Source: Pseudomonas fluorescens
GTDB lineage: Bacteria > Pseudomonadota > Gammaproteobacteria > Pseudomonadales > Pseudomonadaceae
Direction of reading: 5' to 3'
Length of the DNA: 64,000 nt
NCBI RefSeq assembly: GCF_004683905.1
Contig: NZ_CP038438.1
Span: 682,001 to 746,000, forward strand
Shown here one piece after another: positions 35,466 to 44,239 of this stretch (its first letter is position 1; each line of letters opens with the position of its first letter). The translations under genes were made by a program, and so were the position numbers. The notes beneath the pieces were generated by a model. That model had not been told where the DNA came from and searched no databases. It saw only the letters and a program-made list of their open reading frames with translations.

Positions 35466-36062
35466 TCAGGACACCAGATAGCCCTTGATCCCGGTAAAGA
35501 TGATCTGCGCCGCCAGTGCGCAGACAAAAAGGCCCATCAGCCGGCTGACGATCTGCAGGCCCTGATCGCCGAGCACCCGTTCGATGTGATTGGACAGATA
35601 CAGCACCACCCCTACGGTGAAACTGGCCAGGGTGATGCTCATGATCGCGGTCAGTTTGTCGTCCCAGTGCGGCTGACTGACGCCCATCACCAGCAGGGCG
35701 CCAATGGTGCCCGGGCCGACGGTCAGCGGAATGGTCAGCGGGACGATCGTCACGTCCTGTTGCACGTTATCACTCTGCACGACCGGCTTGCCCTGAGCCA
35801 TGCCCAATGCCGAGATGAACAGCACGCTGCCGGCACCGATGCGGAATGCGTCCGCAGTGATCCCGAATACATCGAAAATCACCCGCCCGAACAGATAAAG
35901 CAAGACGCTGGAGATCAGCGTGGCGATCGCCACTTTCCAGGCCAGGCGCCGCTGTTCCTTGCGCGAGTAGCCACGAGTCAGGCTGATGAAGCAGGACAAC
36001 ACGAAGAACGGGCTGTAGAGCACCAGCATCTTCAGGTAAACGCTGAATAACACGTGGAGCAT
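35466..36062 (-). CDS. MarC family integral membrane protein
   Basis: About 198 residues with six predicted TM helices and the MarC/UPF0056 features SPFFVLSCFISLTRGYS near the start and VPLTIPLTVGPGTIGALLVM in the middle. The starting Met of MLHVLFSVYLKM (36062) is preferred over the one five codons earlier (36077), because family members begin there. MarC proteins are conserved, were once thought to affect antibiotic resistance, and have no proven activity. It is transcribed toward the toxin terminator and diverges from the small unknown gene at 36319, so it is probably a bystander in the island. Confidence 0.88.
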   Translation of the reverse strand: MLHVLFSVYLKMLVLYSPFFVLSCFISLTRGYSRKEQRRLAWKVAIATLISSVLLYLFGRVIFDVFGITADAFRIGAGSVLFISALGMAQGKPVVQSDNVQQDVTIVPLTIPLTVGPGTIGALLVMGVSQPHWDDKLTAIMSITLASFTVGVVLYLSNHIERVLGDQGLQIVSRLMGLFVCALAAQIIFTGIKGYLVS

Positions 36063-36077
36063 GAGGGCGACTCGCAT

Positions 36078-36318
36078 CCGGAGAGTGATGACGGCGAGTC
36101 TATCAGTCGGTTAGTTGCTTGTGTGTGCAGAAGATTCTGCGCGAGGCAGTCGGTTTTTCGTTTTTTGTTTGATAGTTGTTTTGTGTGATGTTGTTAGTTG
36201 CATCTTGTTTGCTGGATAAGATGTTACAGATTTGAGTTTGTAGTGCTGGGCTTGTTTGTTTATTGTTTTCTTGCAAGTTCAAGAGGGGCTTGTCTACTAA
36301 TTAATAAGGACTTTTATT
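36078..36318 (+). other. T-rich intergenic region between marC and the small unknown gene
   Basis: From about 36120 to 36300 the plus strand is very rich in T and G (for example TTTTTCGTTTTTTGTTTGAT at about 36150). This contrasts with the GC-rich coding sequence around it. It should hold divergent promoters. The composition resembles the toxin leader (20990-21200) and the leader of the 15744 gene. Confidence 0.6.
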
Positions 36319-37104
36319 GTGCATAGTCAAATCGTTAATGAGCTTTATATCTCTTCCTGTATTAACGCGATTGAAGCCTGTGATGTGGGTGCGCCGGTTA
36401 TTCGCTCTCGTGGCCTGTTGGCTGTAGGGGACGAAATCGAGGCACCGTCGAAAGGCTCTGTTGTCGGCGAAGTCACAATGGGTTTTTCTGGCAAACTTTC
36501 GGATCAGAACAAGTCGGATGCCCAGAACGCTCTTCTGTTCGCCACACGTGCAGCGAACAAGCTATACCCCGAAGAGCATCAGGGCCGAGATTGGTATAAG
36601 CGGTTCCGTGAGGTGATGACCCTCGCTGGCTGGACGCCTGTCGATCAGTACTACAATGACCTCAGTATCGAAGGCACGAGTGTGCGGATGGACAAGCTGG
36701 TACTGGAGATTCTGGGTTCCGTGCTGGCTAATGTTGCACTGCCAGGACCAACCAGCGTTCTGATGCTGAAGGTCGCGGGTGATGCAATCTCGGCCCTGCA
36801 AAAACGGGACACTGCTGCGTTGACCGCTTATGAGCGAAATTTGCTGGACCACGGCGTGGGCGGCATCTCCACCGGAGCGTGTGTCGAACTCGACGGTGAG
36901 GCAATCATGGCGCTGGGAACGGTGCGTTTTCTGCGCAAGAACACCTCTACCAAAGTGATGTTCGTGGATGTCGATGTTCGTAATGTAAGTTTGTATCGAG
37001 CTCAAACTTTCTTTGCCAAAAACACCGACGTCGCCAACGCAGTGCGTGAGACGATCAAGAAAAAGCTGGTGGGTATCGATCAGATTGAAGATATTGATAT
37101 CTGA
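36319..37104 (+). CDS. Unknown protein of the three-copy small family (261 aa)
   Basis: GTG start with AAGGA eight bases upstream. 261 residues, no signal peptide, no recognised domain. Moderately hydrophobic helices are seen at about 115-160 (LVLEILGSVLANVALPG, SVLMLKVAGDAISAL). It shares blocks with the 15744-16400 product: DWYKRFREVMTLAGW (91-105), ALQKRDTAAL (159-168) and GEAIMALGTVRF (193-204), each in the same order. The upstream 200 bases are very T-rich. It is divergent from marC and 900 bases beyond the giant toxins, so a role connected to them (chaperone, immunity or an additional effector) is possible but unproven. A strong terminator follows directly. Confidence 0.75.
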   Translation: MHSQIVNELYISSCINAIEACDVGAPVIRSRGLLAVGDEIEAPSKGSVVGEVTMGFSGKLSDQNKSDAQNALLFATRAANKLYPEEHQGRDWYKRFREVMTLAGWTPVDQYYNDLSIEGTSVRMDKLVLEILGSVLANVALPGPTSVLMLKVAGDAISALQKRDTAALTAYERNLLDHGVGGISTGACVELDGEAIMALGTVRFLRKNTSTKVMFVDVDVRNVSLYRAQTFFAKNTDVANAVRETIKKKLVGIDQIEDIDI

Positions 37105-37109
37105 TAAAT

Positions 37110-37144
37110 CGAAAAAAGCAGTCGAAGGTCGACTGCTTTTTTTT
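37110..37144 (+). terminator. Terminator between the two small unknown genes
   Basis: A stem of 9 bp, AGCAGTCGA/TCGACTGCT (37117-37125 with 37129-37137), is extended by flanking A and T runs, with a 3-base loop and an eight-T tail. It stands 5 bases after the stop of the first small gene and ends about 13 bases before the next start codon, so the second gene depends on readthrough unless a promoter overlaps the hairpin. Confidence 0.9.
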
Positions 37145-37156
37145 GGGGGCGATTAT

Positions 37157-37879
37157 ATGAATTGCAAATATTCCGTTTTGATCGTTGCGGGTGCCGTTGT
37201 ACTGATTCCGCCGGCAGACAAACCGGAACGCTATCAGGATTTAATAAACTCTCTGTTGTTGGCGCAACTGGCGGCCAACAAGAAACTTGAGAAAGATCCG
37301 GGTATTGGCTGGTATGACGTCTACATGGAATTTCTGGACAAATACTGGCTGCGACATTTCAGAGCACGGTTGGATCTGTCCGTCGCACAGGGTAACAGCG
37401 TGTCTGTCGTTGACTGGGTGGTCGCTCCTGAGTTCGGGGGTGCTGTGGAGCAATGTGACGTTGCGAACGCAGTCATGCGTCGACTGGCAGCACTTTCCGC
37501 AAGCGAGCCGGCACTAGAGCTGCTGCGTGGTTACATGCAGAAAGGCGCCAGCGATGCATCGACGGATCAGTCAGATGTTTCCAGAATCATACGGCTGTTG
37601 GTGGTCGTGGCGCACTCGCCGATGTCGATGAGCAGCGTCTACATCGAATTTGCGACTGCACGGATTCTCGCTGACAACCCTTTGGCCGAGCTATTCCAGG
37701 CTGAGGATATTCGCGGCAGTGTTTGCAGACGCTCTGCCAGTGCCAATTTGTCCGAAACGCTCTATGGGCCGGTTCGCGCAGCCATCGCCCTGAAAGTCCA
37801 GGACAGGCTTGAAGCTAACGTGGCGTTGTTGAGGCTGATTGAAGACGTTCCAGCCGAAGAGAACGGCGCAGCCGATTGA
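37157..37879 (+). CDS. Unknown protein, probable third member of the small family (240 aa)
   Basis: The ATG at 37157 has GGGGGCG six to twelve bases upstream, placed immediately after the terminator hairpin. 240 residues, no recognised domain. The first 20 residues (NCKYSVLIVAGAVVLIPPAD) are hydrophobic but lack a convincing cleavage site. Block GWYDVYMEFLDKYWL (51-65), preceded by LLLAQLAANKKL, matches DWYKRFREVMTLAGW and its preceding LLFATRAANKL in the upstream gene; the C-terminal half is much more divergent. The frame stays open upstream to 37013, but that part overlaps the previous gene and the terminator. It converges with retS, 30 bases away. Confidence 0.7.
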   Translation: MNCKYSVLIVAGAVVLIPPADKPERYQDLINSLLLAQLAANKKLEKDPGIGWYDVYMEFLDKYWLRHFRARLDLSVAQGNSVSVVDWVVAPEFGGAVEQCDVANAVMRRLAALSASEPALELLRGYMQKGASDASTDQSDVSRIIRLLVVVAHSPMSMSSVYIEFATARILADNPLAELFQAEDIRGSVCRRSASANLSETLYGPVRAAIALKVQDRLEANVALLRLIEDVPAEENGAAD

Positions 37880-37909
37880 GTCACGCTCGAACTGGCGTGG
37901 TACCCCTGC

Positions 37910-40684
37910 TTAAAAGGTCGACGCCGTACGGTTCTGCTGATCGCGCTGGGCTACCCAGTGTTCGATCAGCTCGCGCAGTTGCGACAGCTCCACCGGTTTG
38001 GCCATGTGGCCATCCATCCCGGCCTGACGCGCACGTTCCTTGTGTTCGGCGAGGATGTGCGCGGTCAGCGCGACGATCGGCGTGCGTATACGCTGATTGC
38101 TGACCTCCCACGCCCGTAGCTGCTGGGTCGCCGAGAAGCCATCGAGGATCGGCATTTCGCAGTCCATCAGCACCAGATCGTAACGCTGGGCCTTCATCGC
38201 CTGCAGGGCCTCTTCGCCGTTGCTGGCGGTGTCCGGTTGCAGGTTGAGTTTACCGAGCATGCCGCGAATCACTTTGGTCGAAATCGTGTTGTCTTCGGCG
38301 ACCAGAATGCGGAAATCGCTCGGCACCTTGGCCGCCGTCGCGGGAGTGACCACTTGCGGCTGGAACACTACCTGACCTTTATTGCGCTGGTTCAACTCGT
38401 CGGCCAGCGTGGTCTTGAGCGTATAGCCGGCCACCGGTTTGGCGAGGATGCGTTTGATCCCGGAGTTGCGCGCGATGATCTTGCTCGGCGCGTTACTGAT
38501 GCCGGTGAGCATGATCAACAGGATGTCGTGATTGAGGCTCGGGTCTTCCTTGATCTTGGCCGCCAGTTGCATGCCGGTCATGCCGGGCATGTTCTGGTCC
38601 AGCAGCACCACATCGAAGTAGTCGCGCAGGTGCGCCTTGGTGCGCAGCAGCGCCAGCGCTTCCTTGCCCGATGGCACGGCGCTGACGTTCAGGCCCCAGG
38701 CGCTGCATTGCTGCACCAGGACCTTGCGGCAGGTGTCGTTGTCGTCCACCACCAGCACGCGTGCGCCTTGCAACGGGCCGTCGAGGTCGGAGGTCGGGTG
38801 TTCGAGGCGATCCGGGTCCAGCGGCAAGGTCAGCCACAAGGTGCTGCCCTGACTGGTGCCGCTCTTGATCCCGAACTCGCCGTGCATCAGGCGGATCAGT
38901 TGCCGCGCAATCACCAGCCCGAGGTTGCCACCCAGACGATTGGCCGAGAGGAAGTGTTTGCTGTGCAGTTCGGCGTGCATCAGCGCATCGCGCTCCTCCG
39001 GTTCCATCGGCTGACCACTGTCCTGCACGGCGATGCGCAGGCGCGGTTTGACGCTGCGCTCGTCGAGGGCGACGACGATCAGCACTTCGCCTTCGTCGGT
39101 TTTCTTCAGGGCGTTTTCCAGCAGGCTCAGCAGGGTCTGGCGCAAGCGGGTCGGGTCGCCGCTGATCACGCGCGGCACTTGCGGCTGGATGAAGCTGATC
39201 AGCTCGACGTTCTGCTGTTCGGCCTTGGCCCGGTAGATGCTCAGGCAGTCGTCGATCAGCGCGTTGAGGTCGAACTGCACATCGTCCAGTTCGATCTGTC
39301 CGGATTCGAGCTTGGAAATGTCGAGAATCTCGTTGATCAACGTCAGCAGTTCGTTGCCGGCACTGTGGATGGTTTGCACGTAATCGCGTTGCTTGACCGA
39401 CAGTGGCGTGCCCAGCAGCAGCTCGGTCATGCCCAGCACGCCGTTCATCGGGGTGCGGATTTCGTGGCTGATCTTGGCGAGGAATTCGGCTTTGGCGTTG
39501 ATCTCGGCATTGCTCGCGGCAAGATCGCGGCTGATGCTGAACCGGCTTTCGGTGATGCTGCGCTGGCGTTCACCCAAGGCGATGCTCATCAGCAAGCCAC
39601 TGATGCAGATGAAACCCATCAGGGTCATGATCAGGCCTTGCGGCGCCACCAGGGTCAGCCCCAGCAGGGCCGGCAAAATAATCAGCGTACCGATGTTGAA
39701 CACCACCATCCCGGCAACGAACAGCCGCGCCGGGCGATAACCTTTTTGCCAGTGATAGAAGCCGACCAGCAACATGCTCAGACCGGCCAGCGCCACCAGC
39801 GCGTAGGTGATGATGTTCAGCGGCAGGGTGTTGACGAACAACAGCAGCAGGCTGCAGATCACAATGAACAGAATGTCGCCCAGCAACAGTTTGTTCAGCG
39901 GGTGCGGGCCGAGCGGGGCGAAGAAGCGCAGGGCGAACATCAGCCCGGCCGGGGCGGTCAGCAGCAACGCCAGATAGGCGCCCGGGGTCTGGATCGCGTG
40001 CCAGTTCGGCAACCACGGGCCGGCGAGGTTGAGCAACAGCAACAGACTCAGGCCCAGCAGTCCTTCGCAGACCGCCAGCCACAGGCTGCTGCGCGAGCGG
40101 GAGTAGGCGTAGCGCACGATGTTGTGCAGCAGCAACATGCCGAGGCAGCCGAACAGCAGACCGAAGATCAGCGTCTGGTTCTGGTTGGCGGCACTCATCA
40201 CCGCCGATTGCAGGGTGATGTGCGGGCGCAGCTGATGGTCGGAAACCATCCGCAGATAAACGTCGAGGGACTTGTCGCTTTGCGGCAGCGGCAGCAGGAA
40301 GTCGCTGCTCGGCAGTGGCCGCTCGACCTGCGGCTGATGGGTGCCGGAAGTGCGTTGCTCGATCAGCTTGTCGCCGTCCAGCACGTAGAGGCTGAGGTTG
40401 GACAGGTCGGGAGCGAAGATCCGCAGCACCTGCTCGTGCTTGCCCGGCGCCAGTTTGAAGCGCAGCCAGAGTGCACCATCGGGCTCGGCCGCCGTGAGGC
40501 GATCAAGTTCGATGGGACTGAATTGATTGGTGTAGCGCGCCGAGCGGATGTCGCTCAGTTGCAGATTACCCTGATCGTCAAGCAATACCGACCAGCCACT
40601 GCCTTGCGCGGCCAGAGCCGGAAGCATGCAGAGCAAGGTCAGCAACGTGACGGTGAAACTTATGGCAATCCTGAGCCAGCGCAC
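37910..40684 (-). CDS. retS: Hybrid sensor kinase RetS
   Basis: Membrane hybrid histidine kinase that in P. aeruginosa restrains GacS and so controls the switch between acute virulence and biofilm. About 924 residues from GTG 40684 (AAGGGA upstream; signal segment RIAISFTVTLLTLLCMLPAL); the ATG at 40759 is an alternative. Order: periplasmic 7TMR-DISMED2 sensor (about 30-160), seven-TM region (about 175-385), HisKA with FLAKISHEIRTPMNGVLGM, HATPase, REC1 (VLVVDDNDTC, phospho-Asp in VLLDQNMPG) and REC2 (ILVAEDNTIS, Asp in VLMDCEMPI). The ATPase G1 box reads DSGQP instead of DxGxG, so kinase activity may be weak. The identity is strongly supported by the following purD-purH-fis-dusB order. Confidence 0.92.
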   Translation of the reverse strand: MRWLRIAISFTVTLLTLLCMLPALAAQGSGWSVLLDDQGNLQLSDIRSARYTNQFSPIELDRLTAAEPDGALWLRFKLAPGKHEQVLRIFAPDLSNLSLYVLDGDKLIEQRTSGTHQPQVERPLPSSDFLLPLPQSDKSLDVYLRMVSDHQLRPHITLQSAVMSAANQNQTLIFGLLFGCLGMLLLHNIVRYAYSRSRSSLWLAVCEGLLGLSLLLLLNLAGPWLPNWHAIQTPGAYLALLLTAPAGLMFALRFFAPLGPHPLNKLLLGDILFIVICSLLLLFVNTLPLNIITYALVALAGLSMLLVGFYHWQKGYRPARLFVAGMVVFNIGTLIILPALLGLTLVAPQGLIMTLMGFICISGLLMSIALGERQRSITESRFSISRDLAASNAEINAKAEFLAKISHEIRTPMNGVLGMTELLLGTPLSVKQRDYVQTIHSAGNELLTLINEILDISKLESGQIELDDVQFDLNALIDDCLSIYRAKAEQQNVELISFIQPQVPRVISGDPTRLRQTLLSLLENALKKTDEGEVLIVVALDERSVKPRLRIAVQDSGQPMEPEERDALMHAELHSKHFLSANRLGGNLGLVIARQLIRLMHGEFGIKSGTSQGSTLWLTLPLDPDRLEHPTSDLDGPLQGARVLVVDDNDTCRKVLVQQCSAWGLNVSAVPSGKEALALLRTKAHLRDYFDVVLLDQNMPGMTGMQLAAKIKEDPSLNHDILLIMLTGISNAPSKIIARNSGIKRILAKPVAGYTLKTTLADELNQRNKGQVVFQPQVVTPATAAKVPSDFRILVAEDNTISTKVIRGMLGKLNLQPDTASNGEEALQAMKAQRYDLVLMDCEMPILDGFSATQQLRAWEVSNQRIRTPIVALTAHILAEHKERARQAGMDGHMAKPVELSQLRELIEHWVAQRDQQNRTASTF

Positions 40685-40783
40685 GGCGAAATCCCTTCGT
40701 AGGTTGATGCCAGAATATAACGATGCGCGGCGGCGGAACAGCCCGGCGAGGGACTGCATCCCGCGCCGGACGTGAAGGACAGT

Positions 40784-42079
40784 TTATTCCTGGGTTTCGC
40801 CACGTTCACGGGCAATGGCGCGGTAGCCAATGTCCTTGCGGTAGAAGCAGCCTTCCCAGTCGATGGCAGCGGCCAGCTTGTAGGCTTGCTGCTGCGCTTC
40901 GCTGACACTGGCGCCCATGGCGGTGGCGCAGAGTACGCGACCACCGGCCGTCACCACGTTGCCATCCTTCAGCGCCGTACCGGCGTGGAAGACTTTGCCT
41001 TCCAGGCCTGCGGCTGTGTCCAGACCGTTGATCACCGCGCCCTTGGCGTAGTCGCCCGGGTAGCCGCCGGCGGCCAGCACGATGCCAACGCTCGGACGTG
41101 GATCCCACTGTGCTTCAACCTTGTCCAGCGCTTGCGCCAGAGCGGCTTCGACCAGCAGCACCAGGCTCGACTGCAGACGCAGCATCACCGGTTGGGTTTC
41201 CGGGTCACCGAAGCGGCAGTTGAATTCGATGACTTTCGGGTTGCCGGCCTTGTCGATCATCAGACCGGCGTACAGGAAACCGGTGTAGACGTTGCCTTCT
41301 TCGGCCATGCCGCGCACGGTCGGCCAGATCACCTGATCCATCACGCGCTGGTGCACGTCGGCGGTGACCACCGGGGCAGGGGAGTAGGCACCCATGCCGC
41401 CGGTGTTCGGGCCGCTGTCGCCGTCGCCAACACGTTTGTGGTCCTGGCTGGTGGCCATCGGCAGGACGTTCTTGCCGTCGACCATGACGATGAACGAGGC
41501 TTCTTCGCCGTCGAGGAATTCTTCGATCACCACGCGCGAACCGGCGTCGCCGAAGGCGTTGCCGGCGAGCATGTCGCGCACGGCGTCTTCGGCTTCGGCC
41601 AGGGTCATGGCAACGATCACGCCTTTACCGGCGGCCAGGCCATCGGCCTTGATCACGATCGGTGCGCCTTTTTCACGCAGGTAAGCCAGGGCCGGCTCGA
41701 TCTCGGTGAAGTTCTGGTAGTCGGCGGTCGGGATCTTGTGGCGCGCGAGGAAATCCTTGGTGAAGGCTTTCGAGCCTTCCAGCTGTGCAGCGCCGGCGGT
41801 CGGGCCGAAGCAGTCCAGGCCACGGGAGCGGAACAGATCGACCACGCCGGCCACCAGCGGCACTTCCGGGCCGACGATGGTAAGGGAAACGTTTTTCTCG
41901 GCGAAGTCGGCCAGTTGCTCAAGGGCCAGCACGTCGATGGCGACGTTCTCGCACTTGGCTTCAATCGCGGTACCGGCGTTGCCCGGCGCGACGAAAACCT
42001 TCTGCACGCGCGGATCCTGAGCCACTTTCCAGGCCAGGGCGTGTTCACGGCCACCGCTGCCAATGATCAAAACATTCAT
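40784..42079 (-). CDS. purD: Phosphoribosylamine-glycine ligase PurD
   Basis: GAR synthetase, second step of purine synthesis: ATP-dependent ligation of glycine to phosphoribosylamine. 431 residues. The start MNVLIIGSGGREHALAWKVA is diagnostic. The ATP-grasp region shows PIVIKADGLAAGKGVIVAMT, and the metal-binding region shows IEFNCRFGDPETQPVMLRL. It follows purH after a 150-base gap that contains a REPIN, on the same strand. Confidence 0.97.
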   Translation of the reverse strand: MNVLIIGSGGREHALAWKVAQDPRVQKVFVAPGNAGTAIEAKCENVAIDVLALEQLADFAEKNVSLTIVGPEVPLVAGVVDLFRSRGLDCFGPTAGAAQLEGSKAFTKDFLARHKIPTADYQNFTEIEPALAYLREKGAPIVIKADGLAAGKGVIVAMTLAEAEDAVRDMLAGNAFGDAGSRVVIEEFLDGEEASFIVMVDGKNVLPMATSQDHKRVGDGDSGPNTGGMGAYSPAPVVTADVHQRVMDQVIWPTVRGMAEEGNVYTGFLYAGLMIDKAGNPKVIEFNCRFGDPETQPVMLRLQSSLVLLVEAALAQALDKVEAQWDPRPSVGIVLAAGGYPGDYAKGAVINGLDTAAGLEGKVFHAGTALKDGNVVTAGGRVLCATAMGASVSEAQQQAYKLAAAIDWEGCFYRKDIGYRAIARERGETQE

Positions 42080-42123
42080 TTCAAAAACCTCAAAAATCTG
42101 TCAGGCGCTGCTGGAGCGCTTTA

Positions 42124-42212
42124 TGTGGGAGCGGGCTTGCTCGCGAAAGCGGTGTGTCAGGCAAAACGGCTGTTGCTGACAGATTGCATTCGCGAGCAAG
42201 CCCGCTCCCACA
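42124..42212. repeat. REPIN, type B, between purH and purD
   Basis: Inverted arms TGTGGGAGCGGGCTTGCTCG and complement with a spacer of about 33 bases. It lies inside the presumed purH-purD transcription unit, where it may act as a processing or stability element. Confidence 0.9.
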
Positions 42213-42228
42213 TTTGGATCGAGTTGTA

Positions 42229-43836
42229 TCAGTGACGGAAGTGGCGCATGCCGGTGAACACCATGGCGATACCGGCTTCGTCAGCGGCAGCGATCACTTC
42301 AGCATCACGCATCGAGCCGCCTGGCTGGATCACTGCAGTGATGCCAACCTTGGCCGCGTTGTCCAGACCGTCGCGGAACGGGAAGAACGCGTCCGAGGCC
42401 ATCACCGAACCGGCCACTTGCAGACCGGCGTGCTCAGCCTTGATCGCGGCGATACGCGCGGAGTTTACGCGGCTCATCTGGCCGGCGCCGACACCGATGG
42501 TCTGACGGTTCTTGGCGTAGACGATGGCGTTGGACTTGACGTACTTGGCGACTTTCCAGGCGAAGATCAGGTCGTGGATTTCCTGTTCGGTCGGTGCGCG
42601 CTTGGTCACCACTTTCAGGTCGTCGGCGCCGATCATGCCGATGTCGCGGCTCTGCACCAGCAGGCCACCGTTGACGCGCTTGTAGTCCCAGGCCGGAACG
42701 CGATCCGCCGACCACTCGCCACAGGCCAGCAGGCGCACGTTGGCTTTGGCGGCGACGATGGCGCGAGCTTCTGCGCTGACGCTTGGCGCGATGATCACTT
42801 CCACGAACTGACGCTCGACGATCGCCTTGGCAGTCTCGGCATCCAGTTCACGGTTGAACGCGATGATGCCGCCGAAGGCCGACTCGGTGTCGGTGGCGTA
42901 GGCCAGTTCGTAGGCCTGACGGATACCGCCTTCGGCATCCGGGCTCACCGCCACGCCGCACGGGTTGGCGTGCTTGACGATCACGCAGGCCGGCTTGACG
43001 AAGCTCTTCACGCATTCCAGCGCGGCGTCGGTGTCGGCCACGTTGTTGTACGACAGCTCTTTGCCTTGCAGTTGGGTCGCGGTGGCGATACCGACTTCGG
43101 CAGGCTTGGCTTCCACGTAGAACGCCGCGCTCTGGTGCGGGTTCTCGCCGTAGCGCATTTCCTGGGCCTTGATGAACTGGCTGTTGAAGGTGCGCGGGAA
43201 TTCGCTGCGACCTTCGGTGCTCAGTACGTCGGCAGCCTGATTCACGGTGCCCATGTAGTTGGCGATCATGCCGTCGTAGGCAGCGGTGTGTTCGAAGGCC
43301 TTGAGCATCAGGTCGAAACGCTGAGCGTAGGTCAGGCCGCCGGCCTTGAGGTTTTGCAGAACGTTGGCGTAATCGCTGGCATTCACCACGATCGCCACGT
43401 CTTTATGGTTTTTCGCTGCCGAACGGACCATGGTCGGGCCGCCGATGTCGATGTTCTCGATAGCGGTCGGCAGGTCGCAGCCTGGCTTGTTGATGGTGGC
43501 TTCGAACGGGTACAGGTTGACTGCAACCAGGTCGATCGGCTTGATGCCGTGCTCGTTCATGATCGCGTCGTCGATACCGCGACGACCGAGGATTCCGCCG
43601 TGGATTTTCGGGTGCAGGGTTTTCACCCGACCGTCCATCATCTCCGCGAAACCGGTGTAATCCGCGACTTCCACTGCGGCAACACCGTTGTCGCGCAGCA
43701 GCTTGAACGTCCCGCCGGTGGAGAGGATCTCGACGCCGAGGGCTTCAAGCTCCTTGGCGAATTCGAGGATCCCGGTCTTGTCGGAAACGCTGATCAAGGC
43801 GCGGCGGATCGGCAGGCGGGTAGTCTGGTCGGTCAT
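42229..43836 (-). CDS. purH: Bifunctional AICAR transformylase/IMP cyclohydrolase PurH
   Basis: Last two steps of IMP synthesis. 535 residues from [20 protein letters not shown], the normal length; a few in-frame codons lie upstream. The N-terminal MGS-like IMP cyclohydrolase part has [20 protein letters not shown] and [20 protein letters not shown]. The C-terminal transformylase part has [20 protein letters not shown] and [12 protein letters not shown], which holds the catalytic Lys-His pair. A terminator belonging to the fis operon precedes the gene. Confidence 0.97.
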   Translation of the reverse strand: MTDQTTRLPIRRALISVSDKTGILEFAKELEALGVEILSTGGTFKLLRDNGVAAVEVADYTGFAEMMDGRVKTLHPKIHGGILGRRGIDDAIMNEHGIKPIDLVAVNLYPFEATINKPGCDLPTAIENIDIGGPTMVRSAAKNHKDVAIVVNASDYANVLQNLKAGGLTYAQRFDLMLKAFEHTAAYDGMIANYMGTVNQAADVLSTEGRSEFPRTFNSQFIKAQEMRYGENPHQSAAFYVEAKPAEVGIATATQLQGKELSYNNVADTDAALECVKSFVKPACVIVKHANPCGVAVSPDAEGGIRQAYELAYATDTESAFGGIIAFNRELDAETAKAIVERQFVEVIIAPSVSAEARAIVAAKANVRLLACGEWSADRVPAWDYKRVNGGLLVQSRDIGMIGADDLKVVTKRAPTEQEIHDLIFAWKVAKYVKSNAIVYAKNRQTIGVGAGQMSRVNSARIAAIKAEHAGLQVAGSVMASDAFFPFRDGLDNAAKVGITAVIQPGGSMRDAEVIAAADEAGIAMVFTGMRHFRH

Positions 43837-43866
43837 CTCAATTTCCATCAAAAGCAAAGGAAGTCA

Positions 43867-43900
43867 GCAAAAAAGGCGACCGGTTTTACGCGGGCGCCTT
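43867..43900 (-). terminator. Terminator of the dusB-fis operon
   Basis: On the minus strand AAGGCGCCCG pairs with CGGTCGCCTT (one mismatch) around an 8-base loop. A TTTTTT run (43869-43874 on the plus strand as A) follows. It starts about 20 bases after the fis stop. Confidence 0.8.
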
Positions 43901-43918
43901 TCTGGTTTGATTGAATGC

Positions 43919-44239
43919 TTACAGCAGATCGTACTGCTTGAGTTTCTTGCGCAGCGTGCCGCGGTTGAGTCCGAGCAGCTCGCTGGCCTTGGTCTGGTTG
44001 CCCTTGACGTAGTTCATCACGCTTTCGAGCAGGGGAGCCTCGACTTCGGAGAGCACCAGGTTGTACACATCCGTGACGGACGCGCCCTCAAGGTGGGCGA
44101 AATAATTGTGCAGCGCCTTCTCGACACTCCCGCGAAGGGTCTGACCTTCTTCGCTCGGGGTATTGAGGTGCTGTTTCAAATTCACGTTGTCGCTCACGGG
44201 TGCTGTTCCACTCACTAAAGTCTCGGTCATCATCGTCAT
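43919..44239 (-). CDS. fis: DNA-binding nucleoid protein Fis
   Basis: 106 residues, the usual Pseudomonas Fis size. The C-terminal HTH is [20 protein letters not shown], nearly invariant in gammaproteobacterial Fis, and the dimer helices include [16 protein letters not shown]. The ATG at 44239 overlaps the dusB stop (ATGA), giving the classical dusB-fis operon. The longer open frame to 44545 runs antisense-like through dusB and is not coding. Confidence 0.96.
   Translation of the reverse strand: MTMMTETLVSGTAPVSDNVNLKQHLNTPSEEGQTLRGSVEKALHNYFAHLEGASVTDVYNLVLSEVEAPLLESVMNYVKGNQTKASELLGLNRGTLRKKLKQYDLL

Noticed and set aside
38237..40702. A plus-strand open frame of 821 codons opposite retS
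   Set aside because: Low-complexity His/Gln/Asp-rich translation produced by the antisense of retS, whose domains are unmistakable on the other strand.
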